From NCBI RefSeq assembly GCF_011046245.1, contig NZ_CP049241.1:496001-560000 (forward strand): a DNA stretch of 64,000 nucleotides. Direction: 5' to 3'. This document shows, in pieces, positions 1 to 12,287 of this stretch. How positions within the stretch are numbered: position 1 is the stretch's first letter; every line of letters starts with the position of its first letter. The stretch is from Allorhizobium pseudoryzae. Its GTDB lineage: Bacteria > Pseudomonadota > Alphaproteobacteria > Rhizobiales > Rhizobiaceae. The translations under genes and the position numbers were made by a program. A model generated the notes under the pieces. It made no database searches and was not told the origin of the DNA. It was given only the letters and a program-made list of their open reading frames with translations.

Positions 1-211
1 GGAGGCGGTGCGCACCGGCGCCGGCGTCGGCATCCTGCATGATTATATTGCAAGGCAGGTGCCGGAACTGGCCCGCGTGCTGCCGGAGATCACCATTCGC
101 CGGGCCTATTGGACGAGTTATCACGAAAGCCTGCGAGACCTCGCCCGCATCCGCACCGTCATCGATTTCCTGCAGGAAACGGTGACGGCGGCAAAACCGA
201 TGTTCGTGTAA
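1..211 (+). CDS. LysR-family regulator, C-terminal fragment (cut by window edge)
   Basis: The frame is open from the first bases of the window and ends at TAA 209-211, so only about the last 70 residues of the protein are present. The tail (GVGILHDYIA, then YHESLRDLARIRTVIDFL) matches the end of the effector-binding domain of LysR-type regulators, where a helix with an R-I-R-x-V-x-x-F pattern closes the fold. The DNA-binding half and the start lie outside the window, so its target cannot be judged. It converges on the minus-strand APH/ATPase gene with 8 bases between stop codons. Confidence 0.75.
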   Translation, partial: EAVRTGAGVGILHDYIARQVPELARVLPEITIRRAYWTSYHESLRDLARIRTVIDFLQETVTAAKPMFV

Positions 212-219
212 GGCCCGCC

Positions 220-1746
220 TCAGCCGTCCAGCGCGGCCTTCACCACCGTGTCCAATGGCGCATCGGCGGCCACCGCCTGCCAGTCACGGACCTCAGGGTT
301 GCGTTCGAGCTGCCTTGCCAGCACGGTCAGCGTCGCATCCGAAGGCCCCGCCGGTCTTTCCCGCACGCGGCGGCGCAGGGTGGATGGCGCGGCCTGCAGC
401 CAGATGCCGGTGAAGCGGGCCTTGGCCTGGCGGGCGGCGGCGCTCATGCGCGACCGGTTCTCTTCGTCATCAAACACGGCATCGGCCACCACGCAGACGC
501 CATTTGCCAGGAGATCCTGGGCGCGCATGGCAAGCTCGCGGTAAACCTCCGCCGAAACCTCCGGCCGATAGGCGGCCTGCGGCAGGCGCGTCTCGGCCGG
601 CACATCGAACAGCGCCTTGCGGACACGGTCGCTTTCCAGAATGCGGGCGCCGGGGGCGAGACCGAGATGCGGCGCCAGATGATCGGCAACGGTCGTCTTG
701 CCCGAACCGCTCAAGCCGCCGATCGCGATCAGCCGCGGCGGGGTGTGTCCGAGAAGGTTTTCGGCCAACGTGAAATAGGAGCGCGCCTCCGCAATCAGCG
801 CGTCGGATGCGCTTTCGATCCCCGCTGGCTGGCTTGTGGCCTGGGTTGCCGTGACATGTGCCCGTACCGCTGCACGAAGCGCAACGAAGAACGGCAGAAG
901 CCGCATGCCCTCGTCATCCTCGCCCTCATCCAGATAGCGGTTCATGACGAGGTTCGACAGGGCCGGAAACCCGCGGTGCCACAGATCCATCAGCAGGAAA
1001 GCGAGATCATAAAGCACATCGGTCGTTGCCAGCTCCGCATTGAATTCGATGCAATCGAAGAGCCGCGGCACGCCATGCAGAAGGCAGATATTGCGCAGGT
1101 GCAGGTCACCATGACAGCGCCGCACACGCCCGACCCGCGCCCGCCGGTCGAGAAGCTCGGCCAGATGGGTGAGTTGCCGTTCGAATTGTGCAGTCAGGCG
1201 GTCCGCCTCCTCGACGGAAAAGACATCGCTGGTGGCAAAACCGGCGCGGTTGATGGAGAGCACATTCGCCACGCGGGCAGCTCCATCCTCGGCGGCAATG
1301 ATCGGCGCCTGGCGGTGCGCGCGGGCAATCATCCGCGCCGTCTCCGTCATCAGCGCCGGGTTGAGCCGACCGGCGCTCGCCATGCGGTCAAAGAGCTGCT
1401 CCTGGTCGAACCGCATCATCTCCACGACGGCATCGACAAGCTCTCCCTCCCCGTCCCAGACGAGCGACTGATCGGCGCCACGCGTGAGACGCCGCACCCG
1501 CCGATAGAGACCGGGCGCCGTGACCGAATTCATCGCAAGTTCCGCCTCGCAGGCTTCCAGACGCTTGTCCGGCGTGGAAAAATCCACATAAGGCAGCTTG
1601 ACCGCCCGCTTCATCTTGAAGGCGCGGGTGCCGGCCAGTGCGATCAGCGAAATATGTGTCTCAATGAATTCGACCGGCCCCACTTGGCCGAGATTGACGG
1701 ACTGCGCCAGAAATTCGCGCACCGCGCGCTGCTCATCCACGATCAT
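220..1746 (-). CDS. APH-like kinase / P-loop ATPase fusion protein
   Basis: A 508-residue two-domain protein. Residues about 25-330 have the aminoglycoside-phosphotransferase (choline kinase-like) fold, with the catalytic loop HGDLHLRN starting at His212 and the metal-binding IEFN near 233. Residues about 338-508 form a zeta-toxin/gluconate-kinase-like P-loop domain with Walker A GGLSGSGKTT at 343-352. This corresponds to the conserved COG2187+COG0645 architecture, common in proteobacteria and of unknown substrate. The start ATG has a purine-rich GGAGGG upstream. It is not expected to confer drug resistance merely because of the fold. Confidence 0.85.
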   Translation of the reverse strand: MIVDEQRAVREFLAQSVNLGQVGPVEFIETHISLIALAGTRAFKMKRAVKLPYVDFSTPDKRLEACEAELAMNSVTAPGLYRRVRRLTRGADQSLVWDGEGELVDAVVEMMRFDQEQLFDRMASAGRLNPALMTETARMIARAHRQAPIIAAEDGAARVANVLSINRAGFATSDVFSVEEADRLTAQFERQLTHLAELLDRRARVGRVRRCHGDLHLRNICLLHGVPRLFDCIEFNAELATTDVLYDLAFLLMDLWHRGFPALSNLVMNRYLDEGEDDEGMRLLPFFVALRAAVRAHVTATQATSQPAGIESASDALIAEARSYFTLAENLLGHTPPRLIAIGGLSGSGKTTVADHLAPHLGLAPGARILESDRVRKALFDVPAETRLPQAAYRPEVSAEVYRELAMRAQDLLANGVCVVADAVFDDEENRSRMSAAARQAKARFTGIWLQAAPSTLRRRVRERPAGPSDATLTVLARQLERNPEVRDWQAVAADAPLDTVVKAALDG

Positions 1747-1882
1747 GCCCTGCCCTCCGCGGGGAGTGTGACTGTCCGATGGGGCTAACTTAGCGAGCGC
1801 GAGAATGATCCGCGTTGATTTTGCGCAAGTGCAATCGTCCCGACAGAGGTCGGGAGCGGCGAAGTATGAAGAATTTGGGATA

Positions 1883-1951
1883 CACTGCGTAGCTCAGCGG
1901 ATAGAGTACCCAAAGTTGGGAGGTCGCTGGTTCGAAACCAGCCTAATACAG
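1883..1951 (+). pseudogene. decayed tRNA-like sequence
   Basis: The sequence has a typical tRNA D-arm (TAGCTCAGCGGATAGAG), a 5-base variable stretch AGGTC and a perfect T-arm at 1926-1942 (GCTGG, loop TTCGAAA, CCAGC). The anticodon arm has collapsed to CCCAA-AG-TTGGG, so no seven-base loop or anticodon exists. The would-be acceptor strands (CACTGCG and CTAATAC) do not pair. I read it as a relic of a tRNA, perhaps of the Arg type judged by the D-loop, and not as a functional gene. It lies upstream of no tRNA operon. Confidence 0.55.
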
Positions 1952-1990
1952 TTGAAGCGGCATAGAGAGATCCTGCCGCCTTTCTGCATC

Positions 1991-2749
1991 TCACAGTTTG
2001 CAGCCCTTGTTGGACTTCTCTTCCGGCCAACCGATGACACCGCCGCCGGGCTTGATGACCAATTTTTTCTCTGGATCCGCCACATCTCTCACCGACATCG
2101 AAACCTTCGCCGTCGTTGGCGTCTCCCTGGACAATAGGCTGAACCTCGTAGAGAGCGTGCGCGTCTCGCCTGGCTCAATTCCACCGGAGATGCCTTGGAC
2201 GAAATTGTCCTCCGCCCAAGGCACCGAGCGATTGTCGGACTTGATCGTGTAGTCGATCCAGATACCTGCGATGGCGTAGGGAAGGTTGTTCGTCACCTTG
2301 AATTCTGAGGAGAAACCGTAGTCGCCTTTTTCGAAGCTCGGCGATGAGATCGTTACCTTCTTCCGGAGGCAAGCCGTCAAGTCTGCAACAGCAGAGCCCG
2401 CTACTGCCTGGGAGATCGGCTTGCTTGCAGCCACCAATTCTCTGCCGCGGACCATGATCTCGTCGGCTGTGACGCCAGCCATATTGATATGGGCAGACTC
2501 GATGGCTTGAGGCATGAATTGGAGCAGTGCGAATCCCTGAGCACCTGCGGCTGGGGGATACTTCGTCACTATCAGATTGATCAGCCCTTTACTGAAGACT
2601 TCCTTGTCCTCCGGAGACAGTTGGTCTGCCATGGCTTTAATCGAACGCTCATAGGATTCTTTCGAAGTTCCGTCGATGCTTCCGTCGAGCGCGAACGCCG
2701 CTCCACTAATGGCGAGAACGATAGGAAAGGAAAGTATATATTTGCGCAT
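1991..2749 (-). CDS. secreted protein of unknown function
   Basis: A 252-residue protein with a signal peptide (MRKYILSFPIVLAISGAAFA, cleavage expected after AFA-L). Residues 25-110 are helical and acidic (SKESYERSIKAMADQLS), loosely like the DUF6694-type exported proteins. Residues about 125-235 look like an all-beta domain with a KVTNNLPYAIAGIWIDY segment, recalling immunoglobulin-like accessory folds. Two Cys residues (near 126 and 250) may pair. Codon use is less GC-biased than in the neighbours, and the gene is bounded by a tRNA relic and tRNA-His, which hints at acquisition. No function is assigned. Confidence 0.7.
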   Translation of the reverse strand: MRKYILSFPIVLAISGAAFALDGSIDGTSKESYERSIKAMADQLSPEDKEVFSKGLINLIVTKYPPAAGAQGFALLQFMPQAIESAHINMAGVTADEIMVRGRELVAASKPISQAVAGSAVADLTACLRKKVTISSPSFEKGDYGFSSEFKVTNNLPYAIAGIWIDYTIKSDNRSVPWAEDNFVQGISGGIEPGETRTLSTRFSLLSRETPTTAKVSMSVRDVADPEKKLVIKPGGGVIGWPEEKSNKGCKL

Positions 2750-3055
2750 GCTCAGCCCCCAGCAAATCGAGTGCGCATCATTATCTTGTTCCGGGCTCCA
2801 ATTCGAGATCGCCCACGAGTGAAGAGAGGAGACGGCACCCTCGAATCTTGCAGACGCCTGAGCTCAAATCGGCTCGGTATCATACCAACGACGCGCATCC
2901 ATCGAATGACGCGATTCCAATTCTGTGGACAAACGCAAGCGGCATCACAGGTATGGAGAGTGGCATATTCACGGTATGGCTTGTCGGAGTGTCTTGAATT
3001 TAGAGGAATTTAGCTCCCCTTAATTCCCTTAAGCATCTTACTTTCCAAAGAAAAA
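2750..3055. other. gene-less stretch between secreted protein and tRNA-His
   Basis: About 300 bases without a convincing ORF. It must hold the promoter of the secreted-protein gene at its left end. Near the right end, 2996-3029 carries short AATT-rich direct and inverted repeats next to the 3' end of tRNA-His. No integrase fragment or copy of the tRNA 3' end was seen. Confidence 0.5.
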
Positions 3056-3132
3056 TGGTACGGTTGGGGGGTCTCGAACCTCCGACCTCAGGTGCCACAA
3101 ACCTGCGCTCTAACCAACTGAGCTACAACCGC
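3056..3132 (-). tRNA. tRNA-His (GTG)
   Basis: On the minus strand the cloverleaf reads acceptor GCGGTTG/CAACCGT, D-arm GCTC..GAGC, anticodon arm CAGGT-TTGTGGC-ACCTG with anticodon GTG, variable AGGTC, T-loop TTCGAGA and an encoded CCA at 3056-3058. The discriminator is A73 and there is no encoded G at position -1. Both departures from the bacterial norm are known for alphaproteobacterial tRNA-His, which fits the host. The T-stem has one A-C mismatch (GGAGG against CCCCC). Confidence 0.95.
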
Positions 3133-3225
3133 ATACCATCGGGTCGACTTGTGCCGACCGCGTCTGGGGCGTGACATAAAAGCATTGACTGCGTTTTGCA
3201 AGCCCCGAGTTTGGCGAGATGACAG

Positions 3226-3254
3226 AAAAAAGGCCGGAACGAATCCCGGCCTTT
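3226..3254 (-). terminator. intrinsic terminator after the phasin gene
   Basis: Read on the minus strand, AAAGGCCGG and CCGGCCTTT form a 9-bp stem around an 8-base loop, followed by a run of T. It starts 22 bases after the phasin stop codon. Confidence 0.85.
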
Positions 3255-3275
3255 GCAATCCCATGCGCGGCGAAA

Positions 3276-3722
3276 TCAGGCCGGCTTGAAGGTGGTCATC
3301 ACCTTTTCAGCGGCTTCGCGGCCGGGCTTGGACACGTCTTCCGCAAGCTTGCGGGCCGCTTCCTGCATGGCCTTCGCCTGCTCGACGGTGGTTTCGGCCT
3401 GCTTGCGGACGAAGCCGGTCTGCAGTTCGATGAGTTCGGCGATGGACTTCACGCCGAGCAGCGCTTCCATGTGCGTGAGCGACAGGTCGGCATTGGTGCG
3501 CATGGCGTCGATGGCCTTGAGGCCAAGCTCGACGGTGCCGGCCTGGGCGGTCTGCATAGTGGCTTCCACGGTCTTGGTGGCGTCTTCTGCAGCGGTCTTC
3601 ATCTTGGTGAAGGCTTCGCGGGACTGGCTTGCGCCCTTCTCGGCGAAATCGCGCAGGCTGTCGGTCATCTTGGCCGGGTCGAAGGCGGAGAATGAGAAGA
3701 TGTCGTCAGTTCTGTATGCCAT
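3276..3722 (-). CDS. phasin family protein
   Basis: A protein of about 148 residues with no signal peptide, almost wholly helical and amphipathic, rich in Ala, Lys, Glu and Thr. Phasins coat polyhydroxybutyrate granules and limit their size; the TIGR01841-type pattern (ETKM-like helices, VELGLKAIDAMRTNADLSL, then LIELQTGFVRKQAE) is clear. ATG codons lie at 3731, 3728 and 3722; the AAGGG at 3732-3736 is correctly spaced only for 3722. It is a single-gene unit with its own terminator. The upstream region carries TGCA-rich repeats typical of PHB-responsive control. Confidence 0.85.
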   Translation of the reverse strand: MAYRTDDIFSFSAFDPAKMTDSLRDFAEKGASQSREAFTKMKTAAEDATKTVEATMQTAQAGTVELGLKAIDAMRTNADLSLTHMEALLGVKSIAELIELQTGFVRKQAETTVEQAKAMQEAARKLAEDVSKPGREAAEKVMTTFKPA

Positions 3723-3812
3723 GGTCATCATCCCTTGTCGTAAGAGGTTCGGTGCATTCTGGGTGGCCCCGGCGTTTCCGGCGACCGCATGCAGCCTATA
3801 TAGACGATCTCG

Positions 3813-3850
3813 TTGTGCATTGCAATATCATTGTGCAGTGCAACATGCAC
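3813..3850. promoter_or_regulatory. candidate PhaR-type operator (TGCA-rich direct repeats)
   Basis: Two 13-base copies, TTGTGCATTGCAA (3813-3825) and TTGTGCAGTGCAA (3831-3843), lie exactly 18 bases apart and are followed by ATGCAC. They sit about 100 bases upstream of the phasin start and 130 upstream of the kinase. PhaR repressors of other alphaproteobacteria bind TGC-rich sequence near phasin genes; assignment here is by analogy. Confidence 0.5.
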
Positions 3851-3979
3851 TTTTCCTGATTAACCCTATCGTCCGAAAGCCTGACGCCGATTGTGGACCC
3901 GAGGGGGCTTCGAAGTTACTAACAATGTGTTAATCTGCCGTCGGCTTGAGAAGAAGACGGTATCCACGCAAGGCCCGCC

Positions 3980-7963
<3,984 letters not shown>

Positions 7964-8005
7964 GGGCAATGCAGTAAAGCGTCGGAGAACGAAAGGATTC
8001 CGGCC

Positions 8006-9667
8006 TTGCTGCACACCTTCCCGCAGTCTCAGCGCACGGTGCGCCAGGCAATGCATCCCCTGCTGATCTCCGCGGTTCTGGCCGCCGCGATTGCGGCCAT
8101 GCCCGTCATCGCCGTGGTCTGGATCGCGCTGTCCGGGGGGACTGACAACCTGCAGCACATTCTGCAGACCGTTCTGCCGCGGGCCACCCTGCGCACGCTG
8201 GCGCTCATCGGTTTCACCGCCCTCTTGAGTTGCCTGTTCGGCATCGTATCGGCCTGGCTCGTCACCGCCTTCCGGTTTCCGCTGCGCCGCGTGCTGTCGG
8301 TGGCGCTTGTCCTGCCGCTCGCCATTCCCTCCTATATCGGCGCCTATACCTTCGTGGAGTTTCTGGATTTCACCGGGCCGGTGCAGACCCTTTATCGGAC
8401 CCTGTTCGGTTTCCAATCGGCCCGCGACTACTGGTTTCCCGATATCCGCTCGCTCGGCGGGGCAGTGCTGATCATGGCGTCGGTGCTCTATCCTTACGTC
8501 TACCTCGCCTGCCGATCGAGCTTCCTGATGCAGGGACGGTCTGCTGCCGATGTGGCCCGCACGCTGGGCTCCGGCCCCTTACGCACCATGCTGCGCATCC
8601 AGTTGCCGATGGCGCGCCCCGCCATCGTCATCGGCCTGACGCTCGTGACGATGGAGACACTGAACGATATCGGCGCGGTCGAATATCTCGGCGTCAACAC
8701 GCTGACCTTTTCGATCTACGATACCTGGCTCAATCGCGGCAGCCTGCCGGGGGCGGCACAGCTTTCGCTCGTTCTCCTGGCCTTCGTGGCGGTTCTGATT
8801 GCGATCGAAAGACTGGCGCGCCAGCGGCAGCGTTTTTCCGTCAGCCGCACGACGGCCCTGGTGAACGACCAGCTTCGCCCGCAGTTAAAGGGTCTCTCCG
8901 GCTGGCTTGCGGCCCTGCTCTGCTTCATCCCGGTCGCCATCGGCTTTCTTTTGCCTTTCCTGATGCTGCTCAGCTATGCGCTTCGCCGGCTGGAACTCCT
9001 GTCGGATCCGCGCCTCACAAAGGCACTCTGGCACAGTGTCACCGTCTCCGGGGCGGCGGCACTTGCCACCGTCACTCTGGGTTTCCTGCTTGCCTATACG
9101 AGCCGCACCGAAAAACGGAAGCTCGCCGGCCTGACGGGCCGCATCGCATCGCTCGGTTACGGCATGCCGGGCACCGTGCTCGCCATCGGCGTGCTGATGC
9201 CGCTTGCGACCTTCGACAATGCATTCGACGCTGCGATGCGCAGCCAGTTCGGCATTTCGACCGGGCTTCTTCTGTCCGGCACCGGCTTTGCCATCTTCTA
9301 TGCCTGCACCGTGCGTTTCCTGACGATGGCGGAAGGAACGGTGGAAGCCGGTTTCCAGAAGCTTTCGCCGCATCTCGACATGGCGGCTCGCACGCTTGGC
9401 CGCAACCGGACCGAGACGCTGTTCGGCGTGCTTCTGCCCAACATGCGGCCCGCCATGCTGACAGCCGGACTGTTCGTCTTTGTGGAAAGCATGAAGGAAC
9501 TGTCGGCCACCATTCTCCTGCGGCCGTTCAACTTCAATACGCTCGCAACCCTGATCTATGAGGACGCCTCGCGGGCGCAGATCGAAAATGCCTCGATTGC
9601 CTCGCTGATCATCGTACTCGTTGGCCTCGTCCCGGTCATCATCGTGTCGCGTTCGCTTGAGCGTTGA
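8006..9667 (+). CDS. fused iron(III)-type ABC permease (FbpB-like)
   Basis: A 553-residue inner-membrane protein with about 12 hydrophobic segments, built from two fused permease halves as in FbpB/SfuB iron(III) transporters. Each half has an EAA-type coupling loop (RSAADVARTLGSGPLRTML near 177-195; LDMAARTLGRNRTETLFGV near 453-471). TTG 8006 is preferred as start because AAAGGA lies 8 bases upstream; the in-frame ATG at 8051 lacks a ribosome binding site. No binding-protein or ATPase gene lies beside it, so its partners must be encoded elsewhere. It starts 42 bases after the kinase stop and might be read through from it. Confidence 0.8.
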   Translation: MLHTFPQSQRTVRQAMHPLLISAVLAAAIAAMPVIAVVWIALSGGTDNLQHILQTVLPRATLRTLALIGFTALLSCLFGIVSAWLVTAFRFPLRRVLSVALVLPLAIPSYIGAYTFVEFLDFTGPVQTLYRTLFGFQSARDYWFPDIRSLGGAVLIMASVLYPYVYLACRSSFLMQGRSAADVARTLGSGPLRTMLRIQLPMARPAIVIGLTLVTMETLNDIGAVEYLGVNTLTFSIYDTWLNRGSLPGAAQLSLVLLAFVAVLIAIERLARQRQRFSVSRTTALVNDQLRPQLKGLSGWLAALLCFIPVAIGFLLPFLMLLSYALRRLELLSDPRLTKALWHSVTVSGAAALATVTLGFLLAYTSRTEKRKLAGLTGRIASLGYGMPGTVLAIGVLMPLATFDNAFDAAMRSQFGISTGLLLSGTGFAIFYACTVRFLTMAEGTVEAGFQKLSPHLDMAARTLGRNRTETLFGVLLPNMRPAMLTAGLFVFVESMKELSATILLRPFNFNTLATLIYEDASRAQIENASIASLIIVLVGLVPVIIVSRSLER

Positions 9668-10080
9668 GTTGCACAGCCATGCAAAAAGAAAGGCAGCCGG
9701 AGCTGCCTCTAGTTAATGCTGATAGATTGTCCGGATGGGGTCCGTTGAAACGCGGGCGTTATGACCCGCTCGTCTCGCCACCATCGTCCGGCCTTCGCCT
9801 TAAAAATGCGTTAAAATACGACACCGTGTTATAATGGGATGCCGCTTTCGTACGTCAGACGACGAAACATCCCGAAACGGCACAAACAACTGATCAATCT
9901 GATGGCGGGCGGATGGTGGTCGGGTCGCGGCTGGTCTTTCTTCCGCCATCCTGGTGCGTGACGAGGGCTTGCCTTTCAAGGGTTCCAGCCGATTTGCATG
10001 CACCCGGCAATTCCTTTAACGAAGCCAGTGCGCACGGATGCGGACGCAAGCCACAACCGAACCATGACGACTCACACGTG
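9668..10080. other. gene-poor stretch between permease and asmA
   Basis: No convincing plus-strand gene. At 9691-9708 the stem AGGCAGC/GCTGCCT is followed by a T-rich tract only on the minus strand, so it looks like a terminator for leftward transcription. A second weak hairpin lies at 9752-9769. A TATAAT at 9830-9835 has no good -35 partner. A minus-strand 67-codon frame (9800-10003) lies just upstream of the terminator-like hairpin but has no protein-like features. Confidence 0.4.
9682..9708 (-). terminator. terminator-like hairpin facing left
   Basis: On the minus strand a 7-bp stem AGGCAGC/GCTGCCT with loop TCCG is followed by TTCTTTTT. It lies 23 bases beyond the permease stop. It could be read from either strand, but the T-tract favours a minus-strand transcript. 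Confidence 0.45.
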
Positions 10081-11907
10081 ATGACGATCTACCGACCGGG
10101 CAAGAACCTCTTGAGAATCGCTCTGATGAGCGGCGGCAGCATTCTGCTGCTGATCCTGATGTTTCGCCTTGTGGCACCCGTGCTTGTTTCCTCCGCCATG
10201 GTGCGGGAGCGCATGGAAGTCGCCGTGGAGGCCTGGCTCGGGCATGATGTCATCATCGCGGAGGATCCCGACCTTCAGTTCTGGCCGCGGCCGCTGATCA
10301 CCCTTCGGGACATCACCATCCGCGCCGAAGACCGTGACAATGCCGAGATCCTCGGCCATGTCGGTGCCCTGTCTGCCCGCTTCAGCCTGCTGGATGCGCT
10401 CTCCGGCTCGCCGGTCTTCCGCGATTTCACGCTCACCTCACCGGACCTTACGGTAAAGCTCGACCAGAACAATCACGTAAACTGGAGCAGCAGCGGGCTG
10501 CTGGGGCAGGCACTTCGGAAGGCGGCGGACGAACAGCCGCTCGAACCGGAGGAAAGCAAGACCGTGATCGGCGACGTCACGATCACCGGCGGGCGCCTGC
10601 GGCTCGAAGATCACCAGCGCCAGTTGCTGGTGATGGAAAACATCGGCGGCATGCTGATCTGGCCGACACTCAGTTCCTCCGCGCAGTTGAAGCTTCGCAC
10701 CGATATTCGCGGCCAGTCCTTCGACCTTGCCTTTTCCTCGCCAAAGCCGCTCCTGCTGCTCGGCGGGCGCAATGCCTCGCTGACGGCGAACCTTACCTCG
10801 ACACTGGTGACCGGCACCTTTTCGGGCACGGCCAATCTCGCCACCTACGCCTTCTTCTCCGGCGACCTCCAACTCAGCGTGCCGGCGGTCGATGGTCTGG
10901 CGCGCTGGGCGGAAATGCCGATCCATACCGCCGACCGGCTGACCAATCTGTCGCTGTCCGCCCAACTTGCCACCATGGGCAATGTCCTTCGGTTCGATAA
11001 ATTGCAGGTCCGGGCGAACGGCACCGAGGGCCATGGTGTGATGGATCTGATGGCGGCAAGCGGAGACCGCCCGAGGCGCGTCACCGGCACGCTGGCCTTC
11101 GATAGCCTGGATCTCTGGGCGCTCGTCACGGCGCTCTCCGCCGATCAGCGCGATCCGGACGAGAGCGTGGCGGCGCACGATCCCATTACCGACCGCCAGC
11201 TTGGCTTCGACGTGCGGTTTTCCGCGGGTGAAGCTTCGCTGGGTCCGCTCTCGCTCGCCAATGTCGCGGTCAGCGTCCTTGCCGATCCGAAGCGCACACA
11301 GGTCGAGATCCTGGACAGTGACCTTCTCACCGGCTCGCTGACAGCGCAGCTGCAGATGCAGCAGCAGGCACCGCGAACCAAGGCGCGGCTTTCCATCCGT
11401 GGCGTCAACCTCTCGACCCTGGCGGGCCAGATGGCGCTGAAAGGGCCGACGATCAATGCGCCCGCCGCGCTGGATCTGACCTTCACGACGGCAGGCGCCA
11501 TCACGCAGGCGCCTGGCAACGATCTGTCGGGCACGCTGAAACTGACGGCCCAGGCGGGCGAGATCGACGGGCTGTCCCTCGCGGAACTGCGCACGCTTGC
11601 CGCCAAGGGAAGTTATTTTTCCCTCGAGCAGGCGCGCAGCGGGTCGACCGATTTCCAGTCTCTCCAGTTGGTTGCCAAGATCGTGGGCGGCAATGCTGAA
11701 ATCGAGACAGGCACGCTGGCCAACGAGACCCAGTCTCTCTCCGTGACCGGCGTCATTCCCTATCGCACGCAGAGCCTGGCCTTGTCCGCGGAGCTGATTG
11801 ACAAGGCCGCCGACAAACCACCGGTCAACCTTTTCGTCGGGGGAGCCTGGCCGAACCCCGTTCTCTGGCCGGTCATGCCGGACCGCGAGGGCCAATCCAC
11901 ACCCTGA
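10081..11907 (+). CDS. AsmA-family protein
   Basis: About 608 residues: one N-terminal membrane anchor (about 11-33, ALMSGGSILLLILMF) and a long beta-rich periplasmic part. The DPDLQFWPRPLITLRDITI and NHVNWSS segments are typical of the AsmA N-terminal domain, and residues about 380-585 match the AsmA C-terminal repeat (FDVRFSAGEASLGPLSL..., GTLKLTAQAGEIDGLSL). AsmA-like proteins are thought to bridge inner and outer membranes and to affect lipid supply to the outer membrane. The frame is open upstream to 9913, but that part is not protein-like; the start at ATG 10081 has no clear ribosome site, and GTG 10078 is an alternative. Confidence 0.8.
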   Translation: MTIYRPGKNLLRIALMSGGSILLLILMFRLVAPVLVSSAMVRERMEVAVEAWLGHDVIIAEDPDLQFWPRPLITLRDITIRAEDRDNAEILGHVGALSARFSLLDALSGSPVFRDFTLTSPDLTVKLDQNNHVNWSSSGLLGQALRKAADEQPLEPEESKTVIGDVTITGGRLRLEDHQRQLLVMENIGGMLIWPTLSSSAQLKLRTDIRGQSFDLAFSSPKPLLLLGGRNASLTANLTSTLVTGTFSGTANLATYAFFSGDLQLSVPAVDGLARWAEMPIHTADRLTNLSLSAQLATMGNVLRFDKLQVRANGTEGHGVMDLMAASGDRPRRVTGTLAFDSLDLWALVTALSADQRDPDESVAAHDPITDRQLGFDVRFSAGEASLGPLSLANVAVSVLADPKRTQVEILDSDLLTGSLTAQLQMQQQAPRTKARLSIRGVNLSTLAGQMALKGPTINAPAALDLTFTTAGAITQAPGNDLSGTLKLTAQAGEIDGLSLAELRTLAAKGSYFSLEQARSGSTDFQSLQLVAKIVGGNAEIETGTLANETQSLSVTGVIPYRTQSLALSAELIDKAADKPPVNLFVGGAWPNPVLWPVMPDREGQSTP

Positions 11908-11972
11908 GAACGCGGAACAAAGTCGCGCCATGCCTGTTGGGATCTCAGACAAACAGGACAAGGAGCTCCGGC

Positions 11973-12209
11973 ATGCGCGCACTCAACATCATCACCCTAC
12001 TTCTCATCATCGTCGGCGGCTTGAACTGGCTGCTCGTGGGCATTGCCGACTTCGATCTCGTTGCCGCGATCTTCGGTGGTCAGGACAGCGCCCTGGCGAC
12101 GATCGTCTACGTTCTCGTCGGCCTGTCGGCCCTGTGGCAGCTGGTTCCGTTCAGCCGCAGCATGTCGGTCGGCGAAACGGCAGCCCAGGCCAATATCGGC
12201 CACCGTTGA
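11973..12209 (+). CDS. DUF378 small membrane protein
   Basis: A 78-residue protein with two predicted membrane helices (about 3-22 and 37-57) and the family signature LLIIVGGLNWLLVG. The function of DUF378 proteins is not known. ATG 11973 is chosen because AAGGAG lies 7 bases upstream; the longer reading from 11937 lacks one. It follows asmA by 65 bases and ends before a strong terminator. Confidence 0.85.
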   Translation: MRALNIITLLLIIVGGLNWLLVGIADFDLVAAIFGGQDSALATIVYVLVGLSALWQLVPFSRSMSVGETAAQANIGHR

Positions 12210-12233
12210 TCCGCACGAACGCCTGATACGGAT

Positions 12234-12263
12234 GCCGGCACGCCTGAGGCGTGCCGGCTTTTT
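12234..12263 (+). terminator. intrinsic terminator after DUF378 gene
   Basis: A perfect 11-bp stem GCCGGCACGCC/GGCGTGCCGGC with loop TGA is followed by TTTTT. It closes the rightward transcripts from the asmA side and lies 24 bases before the end of the convergent potI. Confidence 0.95.
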
Positions 12264-12287
12264 CATGTGCGCGGCGCAAAAGGGCAA

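Noticed and set aside
220..1746. Aminoglycoside resistance gene
   Set aside because: The APH fold is fused to a P-loop ATPase in a conserved housekeeping architecture, not a known resistance enzyme.
109..1788. 559-codon plus-strand frame opposite the APH/ATPase gene
   Set aside because: It mirrors the real minus-strand gene; composition is Arg/His/Gly-rich with no motifs.
1883..1951. Functional tRNA
   Set aside because: Anticodon loop is missing and the acceptor strands do not pair.
9800..10003. 67-codon minus-strand protein
   Set aside because: No ribosome site, no hydrophobic or domain pattern; kept only as part of a possible transcript.
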